Source: JAAXHB01 sp965214945 (GTDB lineage: Bacteria > Actinomycetota > Acidimicrobiia > Acidimicrobiales > Aldehydirespiratoraceae). Taken from it: DNA of 64,000 nucleotides. Where the stretch lies: assembly GCA_965214945.1 (NCBI GenBank), contig OZ244029.1:806001-870000 (forward strand), read 5' to 3'. Of the stretch, positions 1 to 6,901 are shown piece by piece. The notes under the pieces are model-generated. The model was not told the DNA's origin. It ran no database searches and worked only from the letters and a program-made list of their open reading frames with translations. The translations under genes were made by a program, and so were the position numbers. Positions within the stretch are counted from its first letter, which is position 1; every line of letters begins with the position of its first letter.

Positions 1-282
1 CTCCTCGACGATGCATACGACGATCTCTTCGACGTCGCAATCATCGTCTCCGGCGACAGCGACCTCGTTCCGGCCATTGAGTCAGTGCGTGCCCGGTTCC
101 CACACAAGCGCCTGCTCGTGGCCTTCCCGCCCCGCCGCACCTCCAAGGAACTCCGGCGCGTCGCTGACGCTGCGTTCAAGATCCCGAAAGCAAAGATCCG
201 ATCCGCGTGCCTTCCTGACTCTGTGACTACCAGGGACGGTACGGTCCTGCATGCCCCGAGAGGCTGGCTCCCGAAGACCTGA
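1..282 (+). CDS. NYN/DUF88 (PIN-like) domain protein, 5' end outside window
   Basis: Only the C-terminal 93 residues are visible; frame 1 is open from the first base. Near the visible start is IIVSGDSDLVPAIE, the acidic motif of the NYN (DUF88, LabA-like) branch of the PIN-nuclease superfamily, with Asp residues that would bind metal. It is followed by a basic stretch (RRTSKELRRVAD) usual for these proteins. Family members are predicted RNases, but no target can be read here. The 3' end overlaps the convergent XRE-ImmA gene by 56 bp. The family call is strong; the specific role is unknown because the N-terminus is missing. Confidence 0.85.
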   Translation, partial: LLDDAYDDLFDVAIIVSGDSDLVPAIESVRARFPHKRLLVAFPPRRTSKELRRVADAAFKIPKAKIRSACLPDSVTTRDGTVLHAPRGWLPKT

Positions 283-1486
283 AGCCAATTTGCCTCGCTA
301 AGGATCGGCCGGGTGAGTTCAGCCGCAGATCGAGTTCCGGGTCCGAGTTGCCGTCAAGACGGGCGACCAACTGGCGTGCCCGGACTCGGTCGACGCGCAA
401 GAACCGGGCTAGCTGGCCCTCGCTGAGTTCTCCTTGAAGGTAGGCTTCGGCTGCCATACACCGGTAGCGGAATGGGAGCATTTCACGATCTCGCGGGTGT
501 GCTTCGATCGCTAGCGGGCTTCGCGCTTCGCCTACCTTGAATCCTTCTCCTTTAAGGCGATCCCACGTGTAAGCACGTGCTAGCGATAGGTTCTCAAGTC
601 TCAGTGCCATGGTCTGGACTCCGACTTTGAACCGGTCGGCGAGATGGATCAGGTCGGCTTGCGTCGCACCATTGGGGCGGCTCTGTGCGATCTCGTGGAA
701 TCTTCTCATCACACCGGCAGCAGGCATGAGGAAGTTCTCAGCGAAGGCGTCGGCGTATCTTTCTCTCACTGGCACTCGCCCGTAGTTGCCAAGGGCGGTC
801 ACTTCAGTGCTGGCGCGCTGGGTAAGGAAGTGGCCGAACTCATGGGCCATGGTCCAGCGTTGGCGTTCGAAAGGGTGCTTGATGTTGAACGCGACGCAGG
901 CACCATAGATGGTCGAGCCGATGAAGAGCCCAGCGACCAGGCCCGGAAGATCAAGGCCGAACACTCTAAGCCCAACATCGGACTCCAAGAGCTGACGCAA
1001 CCCGAGAACAGGGCCATCCCCGAGGCCGAGACGATTCCGTTCTGCTGCTTCCAGAGCCTCGCCGGCAGCAGTCGGCTTCAGCGCGTGAGTCGGCCGCTCA
1101 GTCGGATATTGCTGCGGAAGCGCCGACCCGCTGATCCGCTCAAGCTCAACGTAGTCATCGGCCAACTCTTGGAGCATCGACACTGCCGTCAGTACCTCTG
1201 TGTCGATGAGACTGCAGTCCGCTGAGGAACGGAACTCTGCTACAAAGTCCTCACCCACCGGCGAAGTACGCAGCAGTTCGTTGACAGGCTTTCCAAAAAG
1301 CTCGGCAAGAGCCACCAACTCTTCTGGGTGGACAGCGCGCTCGCCCTTCTCGATCGCGGCCATGGTCGTGCGTGACACCCCGATCCGATCGGCTGCCTCC
1401 TTCTGAGTCTTGACTGCAGCCTTGCGCGCCGCCCTCAGACGGGTCGCAACGCCTGACGTGTCCTCGATTTTCAGCATATCGGACAT
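227..1486 (-). CDS. XRE-family HTH regulator with ImmA/IrrE zinc metallopeptidase domain
   Basis: A 419-residue protein. Residues about 13-72 form a Cro/C1-type helix-turn-helix (TQKEAADRIGVSRTTMAAIEKG). The C-terminal half is an ImmA/IrrE-like metallopeptidase with the zinc motif HEFGH at residues 215-219 and a downstream Glu in YADAFAENFLMP. In this family the peptidase cleaves or controls repressors of mobile elements or stress regulons, or the protein acts as the antitoxin-like regulator of a nearby gene. The ATG start is preceded by an AAGGAG-like site. A 61-codon frame lies 23 bp upstream on the same strand. Its regulatory target is not identifiable. Confidence 0.92.
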   Translation of the reverse strand: MSDMLKIEDTSGVATRLRAARKAAVKTQKEAADRIGVSRTTMAAIEKGERAVHPEELVALAELFGKPVNELLRTSPVGEDFVAEFRSSADCSLIDTEVLTAVSMLQELADDYVELERISGSALPQQYPTERPTHALKPTAAGEALEAAERNRLGLGDGPVLGLRQLLESDVGLRVFGLDLPGLVAGLFIGSTIYGACVAFNIKHPFERQRWTMAHEFGHFLTQRASTEVTALGNYGRVPVRERYADAFAENFLMPAAGVMRRFHEIAQSRPNGATQADLIHLADRFKVGVQTMALRLENLSLARAYTWDRLKGEGFKVGEARSPLAIEAHPRDREMLPFRYRCMAAEAYLQGELSEGQLARFLRVDRVRARQLVARLDGNSDPELDLRLNSPGRSLARQIGFRSSGASLSGHAGPYRPW

Positions 1487-1509
1487 CGCTGGCTCCTTCT
1501 TAGGCTGCC

Positions 1510-1695
1510 TTAGCCTCGACCGTCGAACCCATGTACCGCGAGACTCTCAGCCGGAACCCTGGACCATTCACCCACGTAGCGGCGATACATCTCAACTATC
1601 AGCTTGCGACAGACCGTTGGATCCTCAGGAGTAGGGGCCACGTCCTGTTCAAGCGTTCCATCGAGCGAGTAGAACTCAGTGAACTCCGCGCACAA
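1510..1695 (-). CDS. small hypothetical protein upstream of XRE-ImmA gene
   Basis: A 61-codon frame with a TTG start, ending 23 bp before the XRE-ImmA start. The peptide is acidic and looks protein-like (AEFTEFYSLDGTLEQD, CRKLIVEMYRRYVGEW). The frame stays open about 11 codons further upstream with no better start. No family is recognised. Position and orientation suggest co-transcription with the regulator, but it could be a remnant or chance frame. Confidence 0.35.
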   Translation of the reverse strand: MCAEFTEFYSLDGTLEQDVAPTPEDPTVCRKLIVEMYRRYVGEWSRVPAESLAVHGFDGRG

Positions 1696-1793
1696 GCCTC
1701 CCCACGGGTTCGGGCTGCGCAGACATCGTTAGTATCTTGCTCCGAGTGTGAGAGTGGCCACCGTGACGGCGGCAATCATGGGTTCTGTCTTGC

Positions 1794-2033
1794 TCATGGA
1801 TCGGTCATTTCATGCTCGAACTCTGCCTCGAGTTCTGCGATGGTGGACGGATCGGTGATCAGGCACACCGTTTTTCTCTCGGTCTTGACCTCAGCGGCGC
1901 CCGGCGGGCAATCAAACTCGGAGGTGGTGTTGTTCGAATCGTGCTTGAAGATGACGAGCAAGGCGAAGGTGAGTATGAACACGCCGAGGTAAAAGACCAC
2001 TCGCAAGGTTGAGTAACCCAACACCGTTCTCAT
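1794..2033 (-). CDS. small single-pass membrane or secreted hypothetical protein
   Basis: 79 residues. Residues about 8-29 (LRVVFYLGVFILTFALLVIF) form one hydrophobic segment, followed by a short polar, acidic external part with two cysteines (FDCPP, TVCLITD) that could form a disulfide. A TlpA-like thioredoxin gene lies just upstream on the same strand, so a shared envelope role is possible but unproven. No named family is recognised. Confidence 0.5.
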   Translation of the reverse strand: MRTVLGYSTLRVVFYLGVFILTFALLVIFKHDSNNTTSEFDCPPGAAEVKTERKTVCLITDPSTIAELEAEFEHEMTDP

Positions 2034-2137
2034 GCACCCTCAGCTGCGTCGAAGCCCGAACTCGACGAACTCAGCACAGTCGGCGACCAGAGCGCCGTCG
2101 TGATCGCCGCAAGCAGCGCGAAACACACGTCTCTACC

Positions 2138-2174
2138 CCTAACTGCCGAGTGTCATCAACCTAACTGCCGAGTG
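2138..2174. repeat. 15-bp direct repeat beside the TlpA gene end
   Basis: CCTAACTGCCGAGTG occurs twice, 22 bp apart, immediately downstream of the TlpA-like gene stop. The following CTAGGAGC at the stop itself looks like a diverged third copy. It belongs to a class of short junction duplications seen repeatedly in this window. Confidence 0.7.
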
Positions 2175-2177
2175 CAG

Positions 2178-2870
2178 CTAGGAGCTTGCGGCCGCCTGGG
2201 CGAGCAGCGTTTTGTAGATCTCGGTGTCGATTTTGCCTGTCACCCGGTTGATCACGCTTCCATCGGCGCCGATAACCGTCCAGTACGGGAATCCGACCAG
2301 GCCGTAACCCGTGGCGAGAGCGTGATCTTCGCTGTCTCGCAGCAGGATGCCCTCGTAGCCTTCACGCTCGAACCACTTCGAGGGCGGGTAGTTGTCGGAG
2401 TCGGGGTTGACCGCAGTGGAAATCGCTACCACTTCCACCCCCTCGGGCACGGCGATGCTCTTGAGCCACTCGACGAGGCGAGGCAGTTCGGCCTGGCAGT
2501 GCGGGCACCAGTGGGCCAAGAAGCCGATCACTCGGGCCACACCGTCGTTGCCCAGTGTCAGCCGGTCGCCTTCGTAGGTCTCGGCCACGATCACCGGGGC
2601 GGTTGCGCCCAGAGCCGGATCGGGTTGGTCGAACGGCGTCAGGGGGCTGCCGATGACCTCGGCAAAGCCGGTCTCGGCGACCTCGTCGGCGGTTTCGGTG
2701 CTCGATGTTGTACAAGCGGCGATCACCATCGCCGCCACCGCGATCAACCCAGCCGTCCAGATGACCGGTCGCAGGAACCTGCGGCGGTGTTCGCCGGCTG
2801 GGTACGTCTCTGCATCCGGCGGCTGCGACCGGCTTCGCTCCTGAGATGTCGGGTTGGTGCTATTGCTCAT
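2178..2870 (-). CDS. TlpA-like thioredoxin-fold lipoprotein
   Basis: 230 residues. A polar N-terminus is followed by a hydrophobic segment (about 36-52) ending in a lipobox-like IAAC, so Cys53 may be lipidated. The thioredoxin fold carries the active-site motif WCPHC at 121-125 and a cis-Pro region FPYW near residue 192. It is therefore probably an extracytoplasmic thiol-disulfide reductase or oxidase of the TlpA/ResA type. A tiny membrane ORF ends inside its first codons in an ATG-overlapping arrangement, which suggests translational coupling. The partner thiol protein is unknown. The family call is secure. Confidence 0.9.
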   Translation of the reverse strand: MSNSTNPTSQERSRSQPPDAETYPAGEHRRRFLRPVIWTAGLIAVAAMVIAACTTSSTETADEVAETGFAEVIGSPLTPFDQPDPALGATAPVIVAETYEGDRLTLGNDGVARVIGFLAHWCPHCQAELPRLVEWLKSIAVPEGVEVVAISTAVNPDSDNYPPSKWFEREGYEGILLRDSEDHALATGYGLVGFPYWTVIGADGSVINRVTGKIDTEIYKTLLAQAAASS

Positions 2871-3015
2871 CGGGTTTCCTCTCTGTGGTGCCCGAGACCA
2901 GGCTCAACGTGGCCAGGATCAACATAAAGCTAAGCGCCAACAGTTGCAGGATGGTCGCAAACCCGAATGCTCTCACCCAACGACTGCTGCACGGATGACG
3001 GATGAACGTCGTCAC
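2860..3015 (-). CDS. possible short membrane protein coupled to the TlpA gene
   Basis: A 51-residue frame with a GTG start (TTG possible at 3027). It contains one clear hydrophobic stretch (FATILQLLALSFMLILATL) and a basic front half, then a polar tail. Its TAG stop lies within the first four codons of the TlpA-like gene (GATGAGCAATAG), the kind of overlap seen in real operons. It could be the tail of a decayed larger membrane partner. Its 5' end overlaps the divergent DUF1214-like gene start by about 20 bp. Confidence 0.4.
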   Translation of the reverse strand: MTTFIRHPCSSRWVRAFGFATILQLLALSFMLILATLSLVSGTTERKPDEQ

Positions 3016-4332
3016 CGCGCTGATCAAGGCCCTATTCTCCTTGCGGCTCCCTGGAGGCCGCCCACGACCGAACCAGCGCCCACGACCGACGCCCTCGCCG
3101 AGTCGTTCGACGCTCTGCTCGACACCATCCGCGACCGAGCCCAGTGGCTACAAGATCACCCGTTCTACGAAGACGAGATCAACCGGCCTGGGGCCTACAT
3201 GCTGATGATCCACATGTTGATCAGCCACCTCGAGGAAGACCTGCTGTTCGATCCCGACTTCCCGACCTTTCGAGTTGTCGATCAGCGAGCCCGTGGAGGC
3301 GGCGACAACTCCGATCAGCGCTACCTGATAGCGCGCATCAACGGCGGCGACACCTACCGGATTTGGGGACGCATCGGCGCCGAGCGCAGGGTCGACCTGC
3401 AGATCTACGCGAGCAATCCCTATGTGGCCGGAGGGGGCGGACGCTCCGCAGGCTTCCTCGCGCACGAGGATCTGCAGGTCGCCCCGGACGGCCGCTTCGA
3501 AGTGATCGCCTCACTATCTCCGCCCGAGACGCCCGAGTCGCACTCACCGGAGACAGGCGAATCACCCGAGTCGCACAGCAGCAACTGGATGAACTGGATC
3601 GAGAACCCGCCCGACGGCACCCGCATTCTGGTGCGCCAGGTATATGGCGAATGGGCCTGTGACGACATGGGCGAGATCCACATTGACCGGACGGGTCACG
3701 AGGGCGACCTCAAGCCGCTGCTCACCGCCGACGAACTCGCCGCTCAGCTGCGTCGGATGACTGCCGGGTTCGACAACCACGTGGGTCTGTGGCCAGAGAT
3801 GGTCCGCAGCTTCTACGTGGAGCGCCTTCAGCCCAACGAGCTGTCGGACCCGATCGATCCTGGTGCCTTAGGCGGGGTGTCCGGGCGGTTCATGGCCTTC
3901 GGCACCTGGGATCTCGGCGAAGACGAAGCGCTCGTGGTCACCACCTGGCCGGCGTCGGGCAACTACCAGGGAATCCAGCTGACCGACCTGTGGTGGTCGT
4001 CGCTGGAGTACGCCAATCGCCAGGCCAGCCTGACCGGCGATCAGGCCCTGCTCGGCGACGACGGCAGCTACACCTTCGTGCTCGCAGCATCCGATCCCGG
4101 CGTGGCCAACTGGCTCGACACCATGGGAATGCGACGTGGGGTCATCATGCTGCGCTTCGACGGCACCCGCGAGCCGACCTTCGACCCGTCCAAGCGGCCC
4201 GTCGCCCGATTGGTGCCGCTCAGCGACCTCGACAACCACCTCGGGCCGGGCGTGCCAAGGATCAGCGCCGAGGAGCGCCGCGCAGCCATCGCGGCACGCC
4301 GCGCCCACGTTCAGGTCCGCTTCGGCACCTGA
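2995..4332 (+). CDS. DUF1214-like domain protein
   Basis: About 445 residues from ATG 2995. An earlier in-frame start would run deep into the opposing TlpA gene and give an unlikely Gln/Arg-rich leader. The N-terminal part (ALAESFDALLDTIRDRAQWL, then RYLIARINGGDTYRIWGRIG) and the C-terminal part (DDGSYTFVLAASDPGVANWLD, GVIMLRFDG) match the pattern of DUF1214-type proteins found widely in actinobacteria. No catalytic residues are defined for the family and no signal peptide is visible. A low-complexity linker near residue 185 repeats PESHS (ETPESHSPETGESPESHSS). Function is unknown. Confidence 0.75.
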   Translation: MTDERRHRADQGPILLAAPWRPPTTEPAPTTDALAESFDALLDTIRDRAQWLQDHPFYEDEINRPGAYMLMIHMLISHLEEDLLFDPDFPTFRVVDQRARGGGDNSDQRYLIARINGGDTYRIWGRIGAERRVDLQIYASNPYVAGGGGRSAGFLAHEDLQVAPDGRFEVIASLSPPETPESHSPETGESPESHSSNWMNWIENPPDGTRILVRQVYGEWACDDMGEIHIDRTGHEGDLKPLLTADELAAQLRRMTAGFDNHVGLWPEMVRSFYVERLQPNELSDPIDPGALGGVSGRFMAFGTWDLGEDEALVVTTWPASGNYQGIQLTDLWWSSLEYANRQASLTGDQALLGDDGSYTFVLAASDPGVANWLDTMGMRRGVIMLRFDGTREPTFDPSKRPVARLVPLSDLDNHLGPGVPRISAEERRAAIAARRAHVQVRFGT

Positions 4333-4439
4333 GGGCCACCGACTGCGGCTTTGCCTCAGGTCACGCCGAGCCTTGGGGCAACGGCGGCTGACGGTTTGCG
4401 GTATGCCTCGGCAAGGCCCATCCATCTACCATTCTCCTT

Positions 4440-4889
4440 ATGCACCACCACCACAACGGCGCTGCCCTGCTCTCTGTCGGCTACGAACGACGAGACCTCG
4501 ACGAACTCGTCGCGCTTTTGGTCGACCACAACGTCCACACCCTCGTCGACGTACGACTCAACCCCATCTCCCGCAAGAAGGGATTCTCCAAGACCGCCCT
4601 CTCCGGCACCCTGGCCGCCGCTGGGATCGAATACCGTCACGAACGCCAACTCGGCAACCCGAAAGCGAACCGCCAACCGTTCCGACGGGGCCTCGCTTCA
4701 GCACGGATCCGGTACCGCCACCACCTCGCCAACGGAGCCTCCGAAGCCCTAGCCGATGTCGTCGCCCTTATCACGACCAGGCGGGTGGCGCTGCTCTGCT
4801 ACGAGCGTGAGCACGGCACATGTCACCGTTCCTGCATCACTGACGCCGTCCTGAACGACAACCCCGCGCTCCAGGTCATAGAGATCTAG
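4440..4889 (+). CDS. DUF488 family protein
   Basis: 149 residues from ATG 4440; the first residues are MHHHHN, a natural His run. Family hallmarks are present: SVGYERRDLDELVALL at the start, LVDVRLNPISRKKGFSK, and LLCYEREHGTCHRSCI with the conserved Cys and His near the C-terminus. DUF488 proteins have no settled biochemical role; the conserved E-x-C-H-R-x-C pattern suggests a thiol or metal site. The gene is followed after 9 bp by a conserved gene on the same strand, so the two are likely one transcription unit. Confidence 0.92.
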   Translation: MHHHHNGAALLSVGYERRDLDELVALLVDHNVHTLVDVRLNPISRKKGFSKTALSGTLAAAGIEYRHERQLGNPKANRQPFRRGLASARIRYRHHLANGASEALADVVALITTRRVALLCYEREHGTCHRSCITDAVLNDNPALQVIEI

Positions 4890-4898
4890 ATCCGACCA

Positions 4899-5723
4899 GT
4901 GCCTTCCGAAACAACGCTGCGGGTCATGGTCCTCGTCAAGGCGGCACCTGTCCTCACGTCCGAACTGCGCGAGTCGATGTGCGTCGCCGCCATGACCCTG
5001 GACGACGACCCACGTTGGATCAGGCTTCACCCGGTTCCCTTCCGGGACCTCGGCGAAGAATCCCAGTTCAAGAAGTACCAAGAGATTCAGGTGAGAGTGA
5101 TTCGCTCGCGCACCGACCGCCGACCCGAATCGTGGAAGCCCATCGAGGGCTCGATCAAACTCGGCGACGTCATCGGAACCAACCACGGCTGGTCAACTCG
5201 CCGGGAGCGCATCAAACAGCTCGGCGAGCACACGATGTGCGATCTCCATGCGGAGAACAAGGACGGCTCCGGCCAGGGTGTCGCCTCCCTCGCCGTCGTC
5301 CGCACCGCTGCATGTCCCCAACTACTGATCAAGAAGCGCGATGACGCACAGCTCAGCAAGTTGAACCGGAGAGCTAAGGCCATAGCAGCCCGACCGTCGC
5401 TCTTTGACAACCCCGAGAAGGCCAAGCCCGACTTGAAGGTCATCCCTTGGCGGTTCAGCTATAAGTACCGGTGCCTCGCCTCAGGCTGCAAAGGCCATAA
5501 CCAGACCATCATCGACTGGGAAGCCGTTGCCTTGTACCGCAACATCCGCCGAGAGTGGGACTGGTGCGCCCAGATGACCAAGAAGTTCGTTGACGACCTC
5601 TGGGCAAGCGACAGAGACACACGGCTCTTCGTCGGCAACATGCAACAACGTCCGTGGAACTTCCTGGTCCTAGGGATCTTCTGGCCTCCACGCCAACCTC
5701 TCCAAACGTCGCTTCTCCCATAG
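4899..5723 (+). CDS. conserved hypothetical protein paired with DUF488 gene
   Basis: 274 residues from a GTG start 9 bp after the DUF488 stop (ATG 4926 is an alternative). The N-terminus (LRVMVLVKAAPVLTSELRESMC) leads into a beta-rich region (WIRLHPVPFRDL). Mid-protein there is YKYRCLASGCKGHNQTI, a Cys/His cluster that could bind metal, and the C-terminus has FVGNMQQRPWNFLVLGIFWPP. The tandem with DUF488 suggests a conserved two-gene module. I do not recognise an enzymatic motif and assign no function. Confidence 0.75.
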   Translation: MPSETTLRVMVLVKAAPVLTSELRESMCVAAMTLDDDPRWIRLHPVPFRDLGEESQFKKYQEIQVRVIRSRTDRRPESWKPIEGSIKLGDVIGTNHGWSTRRERIKQLGEHTMCDLHAENKDGSGQGVASLAVVRTAACPQLLIKKRDDAQLSKLNRRAKAIAARPSLFDNPEKAKPDLKVIPWRFSYKYRCLASGCKGHNQTIIDWEAVALYRNIRREWDWCAQMTKKFVDDLWASDRDTRLFVGNMQQRPWNFLVLGIFWPPRQPLQTSLLP

Positions 5724-6132
5724 AACCCGACGAATGGTCCCGGGCCACGCTCCCGGCCAGATTATGTGGCTCAACCAGGGCCGCACCTAAGTTAGTAGCC
5801 GTCAATCCAAGAAGCCCGGTCGAAAGGGTAGGCCGGAAGAGCTTCGTAGGCTGAGGGTCAGCAACCTGGCGAGTGCCCACGATGTCGCCACCTCCAAACC
5901 CCTGGTTTCCGAACCTCCGGTTGCATCCATGCCTGTAGAATAACTCACTCCCAGGATTGAGGAGTGCGCCGTCGAGATTCAATCGGTTCTTGCAGCACGA
6001 CGCCAGCATCAAGCACCATAGACCCCCGACCTGCTGATTGCTGCCACAGTTGAACTCGCCGAGCTGACCGTGCTCCACTATGACAAGGATTGACCTGATC
6101 GCACAAGTCACAGGCAGCGGTATAATGATGGG
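5724..6132. other. intergenic region without a supported gene
   Basis: About 410 bp between the DUF488-partner gene and a membrane-protein gene. Open frames here are antisense or lack homology-like composition. The last 60 bp become AT-richer (GGTATAATGATGGG), consistent with a promoter -10 (TATAAT, 6121-6126) just before the ATG at 6133. That would give a very short or leaderless transcript. Confidence 0.4.
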
Positions 6133-6537
6133 ATGATAGATAGCACAGATGACCACGCTGCTAAGCATGCTTTGGAGTCTTCATCGAAGGAGTACGCTGA
6201 GATAGATGCCCTGCTTGTCAAACTGGCTACGAGCGGCCTTGGATTCGTTGTGGCTTTGGATGCTTATCAGGAGGATCAGCGAACTGGCTGGCTCTGCTTC
6301 AGTTGGTTCACCCTCCTTGGCTGCATCTCCTTCGTCCTCGTATCGAAGTATCTCTCAGTTGAGGCTCTCCGGGCGTTCTACCTCTCAAGAGAGCACGAGG
6401 ACTCCGACACGAGACAGAAGAAGGCACGGTTAGCGGAGCGGCTGGACAAGTGGATCAAGTGGACCAACTGGATCGGGGGTAGCCTTTTCTTTGTGGGAGC
6501 CCTATTCGTGATCTTGCACGTCTTGGCAGTCGGATAA
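6133..6537 (+). CDS. small multi-pass membrane protein
   Basis: 134 residues with hydrophobic stretches at about 29-43 (weak), 50-70 (FSWFTLLGCISFVLVSKYL) and 113-132 (IGGSLFFVGALFVILHVLAV), separated by a charged, helical, cytoplasmic-looking loop rich in Arg, Lys and Glu. Base composition is less GC-rich than that of its neighbours, which suggests recent acquisition. A TATAAT lies only a few bases before the ATG. Two tiny genes follow in coupled arrangement. No family is recognised. Confidence 0.65.
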   Translation: MIDSTDDHAAKHALESSSKEYAEIDALLVKLATSGLGFVVALDAYQEDQRTGWLCFSWFTLLGCISFVLVSKYLSVEALRAFYLSREHEDSDTRQKKARLAERLDKWIKWTNWIGGSLFFVGALFVILHVLAVG

Positions 6538-6665
6538 GGAGTATAATCATGAAGGATTATCACAAGAAGGAACAACGCTGTGGGGCCCTATTGGTGGTCT
6601 TGCACGTCGTGACAGCCAGAAAGGAGTTATTGTCATGAGCGATTATGACAAGAAGAGCCAGCGCC
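6494..6665. repeat. 86-bp imperfect tandem duplication across a gene junction
   Basis: Copy 1 (6494-6579) spans the 3' end of the membrane-protein gene and the start of a 29-codon ORF. Copy 2 (6580-6665) repeats it with substitutions: CCCTATTnGTGnTCTTGCACGTC, then GGAGT, then ATGArnGATTATnACAAGAAG. The period is exactly 86 bp (ATG 6549 to ATG 6635), which is not a multiple of three. The second copy therefore puts the old membrane tail into a new frame. Confidence 0.85.
6549..6638 (+). CDS. 29-residue ORF created by the junction duplication
   Basis: ATG 6549 begins MKDYHKKEQR, nearly the same start as the next gene (MSDYDKKSQR). It then runs into the duplicated membrane tail (GALLVVLHVV) and ends with TGA overlapping the next ATG (ATGA). 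A GGAGT site precedes it. It may be translated and couple the downstream start, or simply be the residue of the duplication. Confidence 0.45.
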   Translation: MKDYHKKEQRCGALLVVLHVVTARKELLS

Positions 6666-6901
6666 TCGATGGGGGCCCAGTCAAGTACTGGCCCCAATTC
6701 GAACCTGGAGGCGAGTACGAGCACCTATTCGAAACTGAAGGCGGCGTAGAGACTCGAGGCTGCAGACCACCGCCATCAACTACAACAGAGGCAGAAGCGA
6801 GTGGCAGGTTTGTTGCAGGCCGCTTGAGCCGCAAGGAGAGGCGGCGATTGCGCCGATTCCGGCTCGCTACTCGAACTCGGAGGCGCGGGCGCCGAGGTTA
6901 G
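6635..6901 (+). CDS. small hypothetical protein with basic tail
   Basis: 88 residues beginning MSDYDKKSQRLDGGPV after a GGAG site. The first 45 residues are acidic and aromatic; the tail is a dense Arg/Lys run (KERRRLRRFR, RTRRRGRRG), possibly nucleic-acid binding. It overlaps the convergent DUF499 ATPase gene end by 35 bp. No family is recognised. Confidence 0.5.
   Translation: MSDYDKKSQRLDGGPVKYWPQFEPGGEYEHLFETEGGVETRGCRPPPSTTTEAEASGRFVAGRLSRKERRRLRRFRLATRTRRRGRRG

Noticed and set aside
5509..6168. 219-codon minus-strand frame
   Set aside because: Antisense to the DUF488 partner and the intergenic region; no coding-like features.
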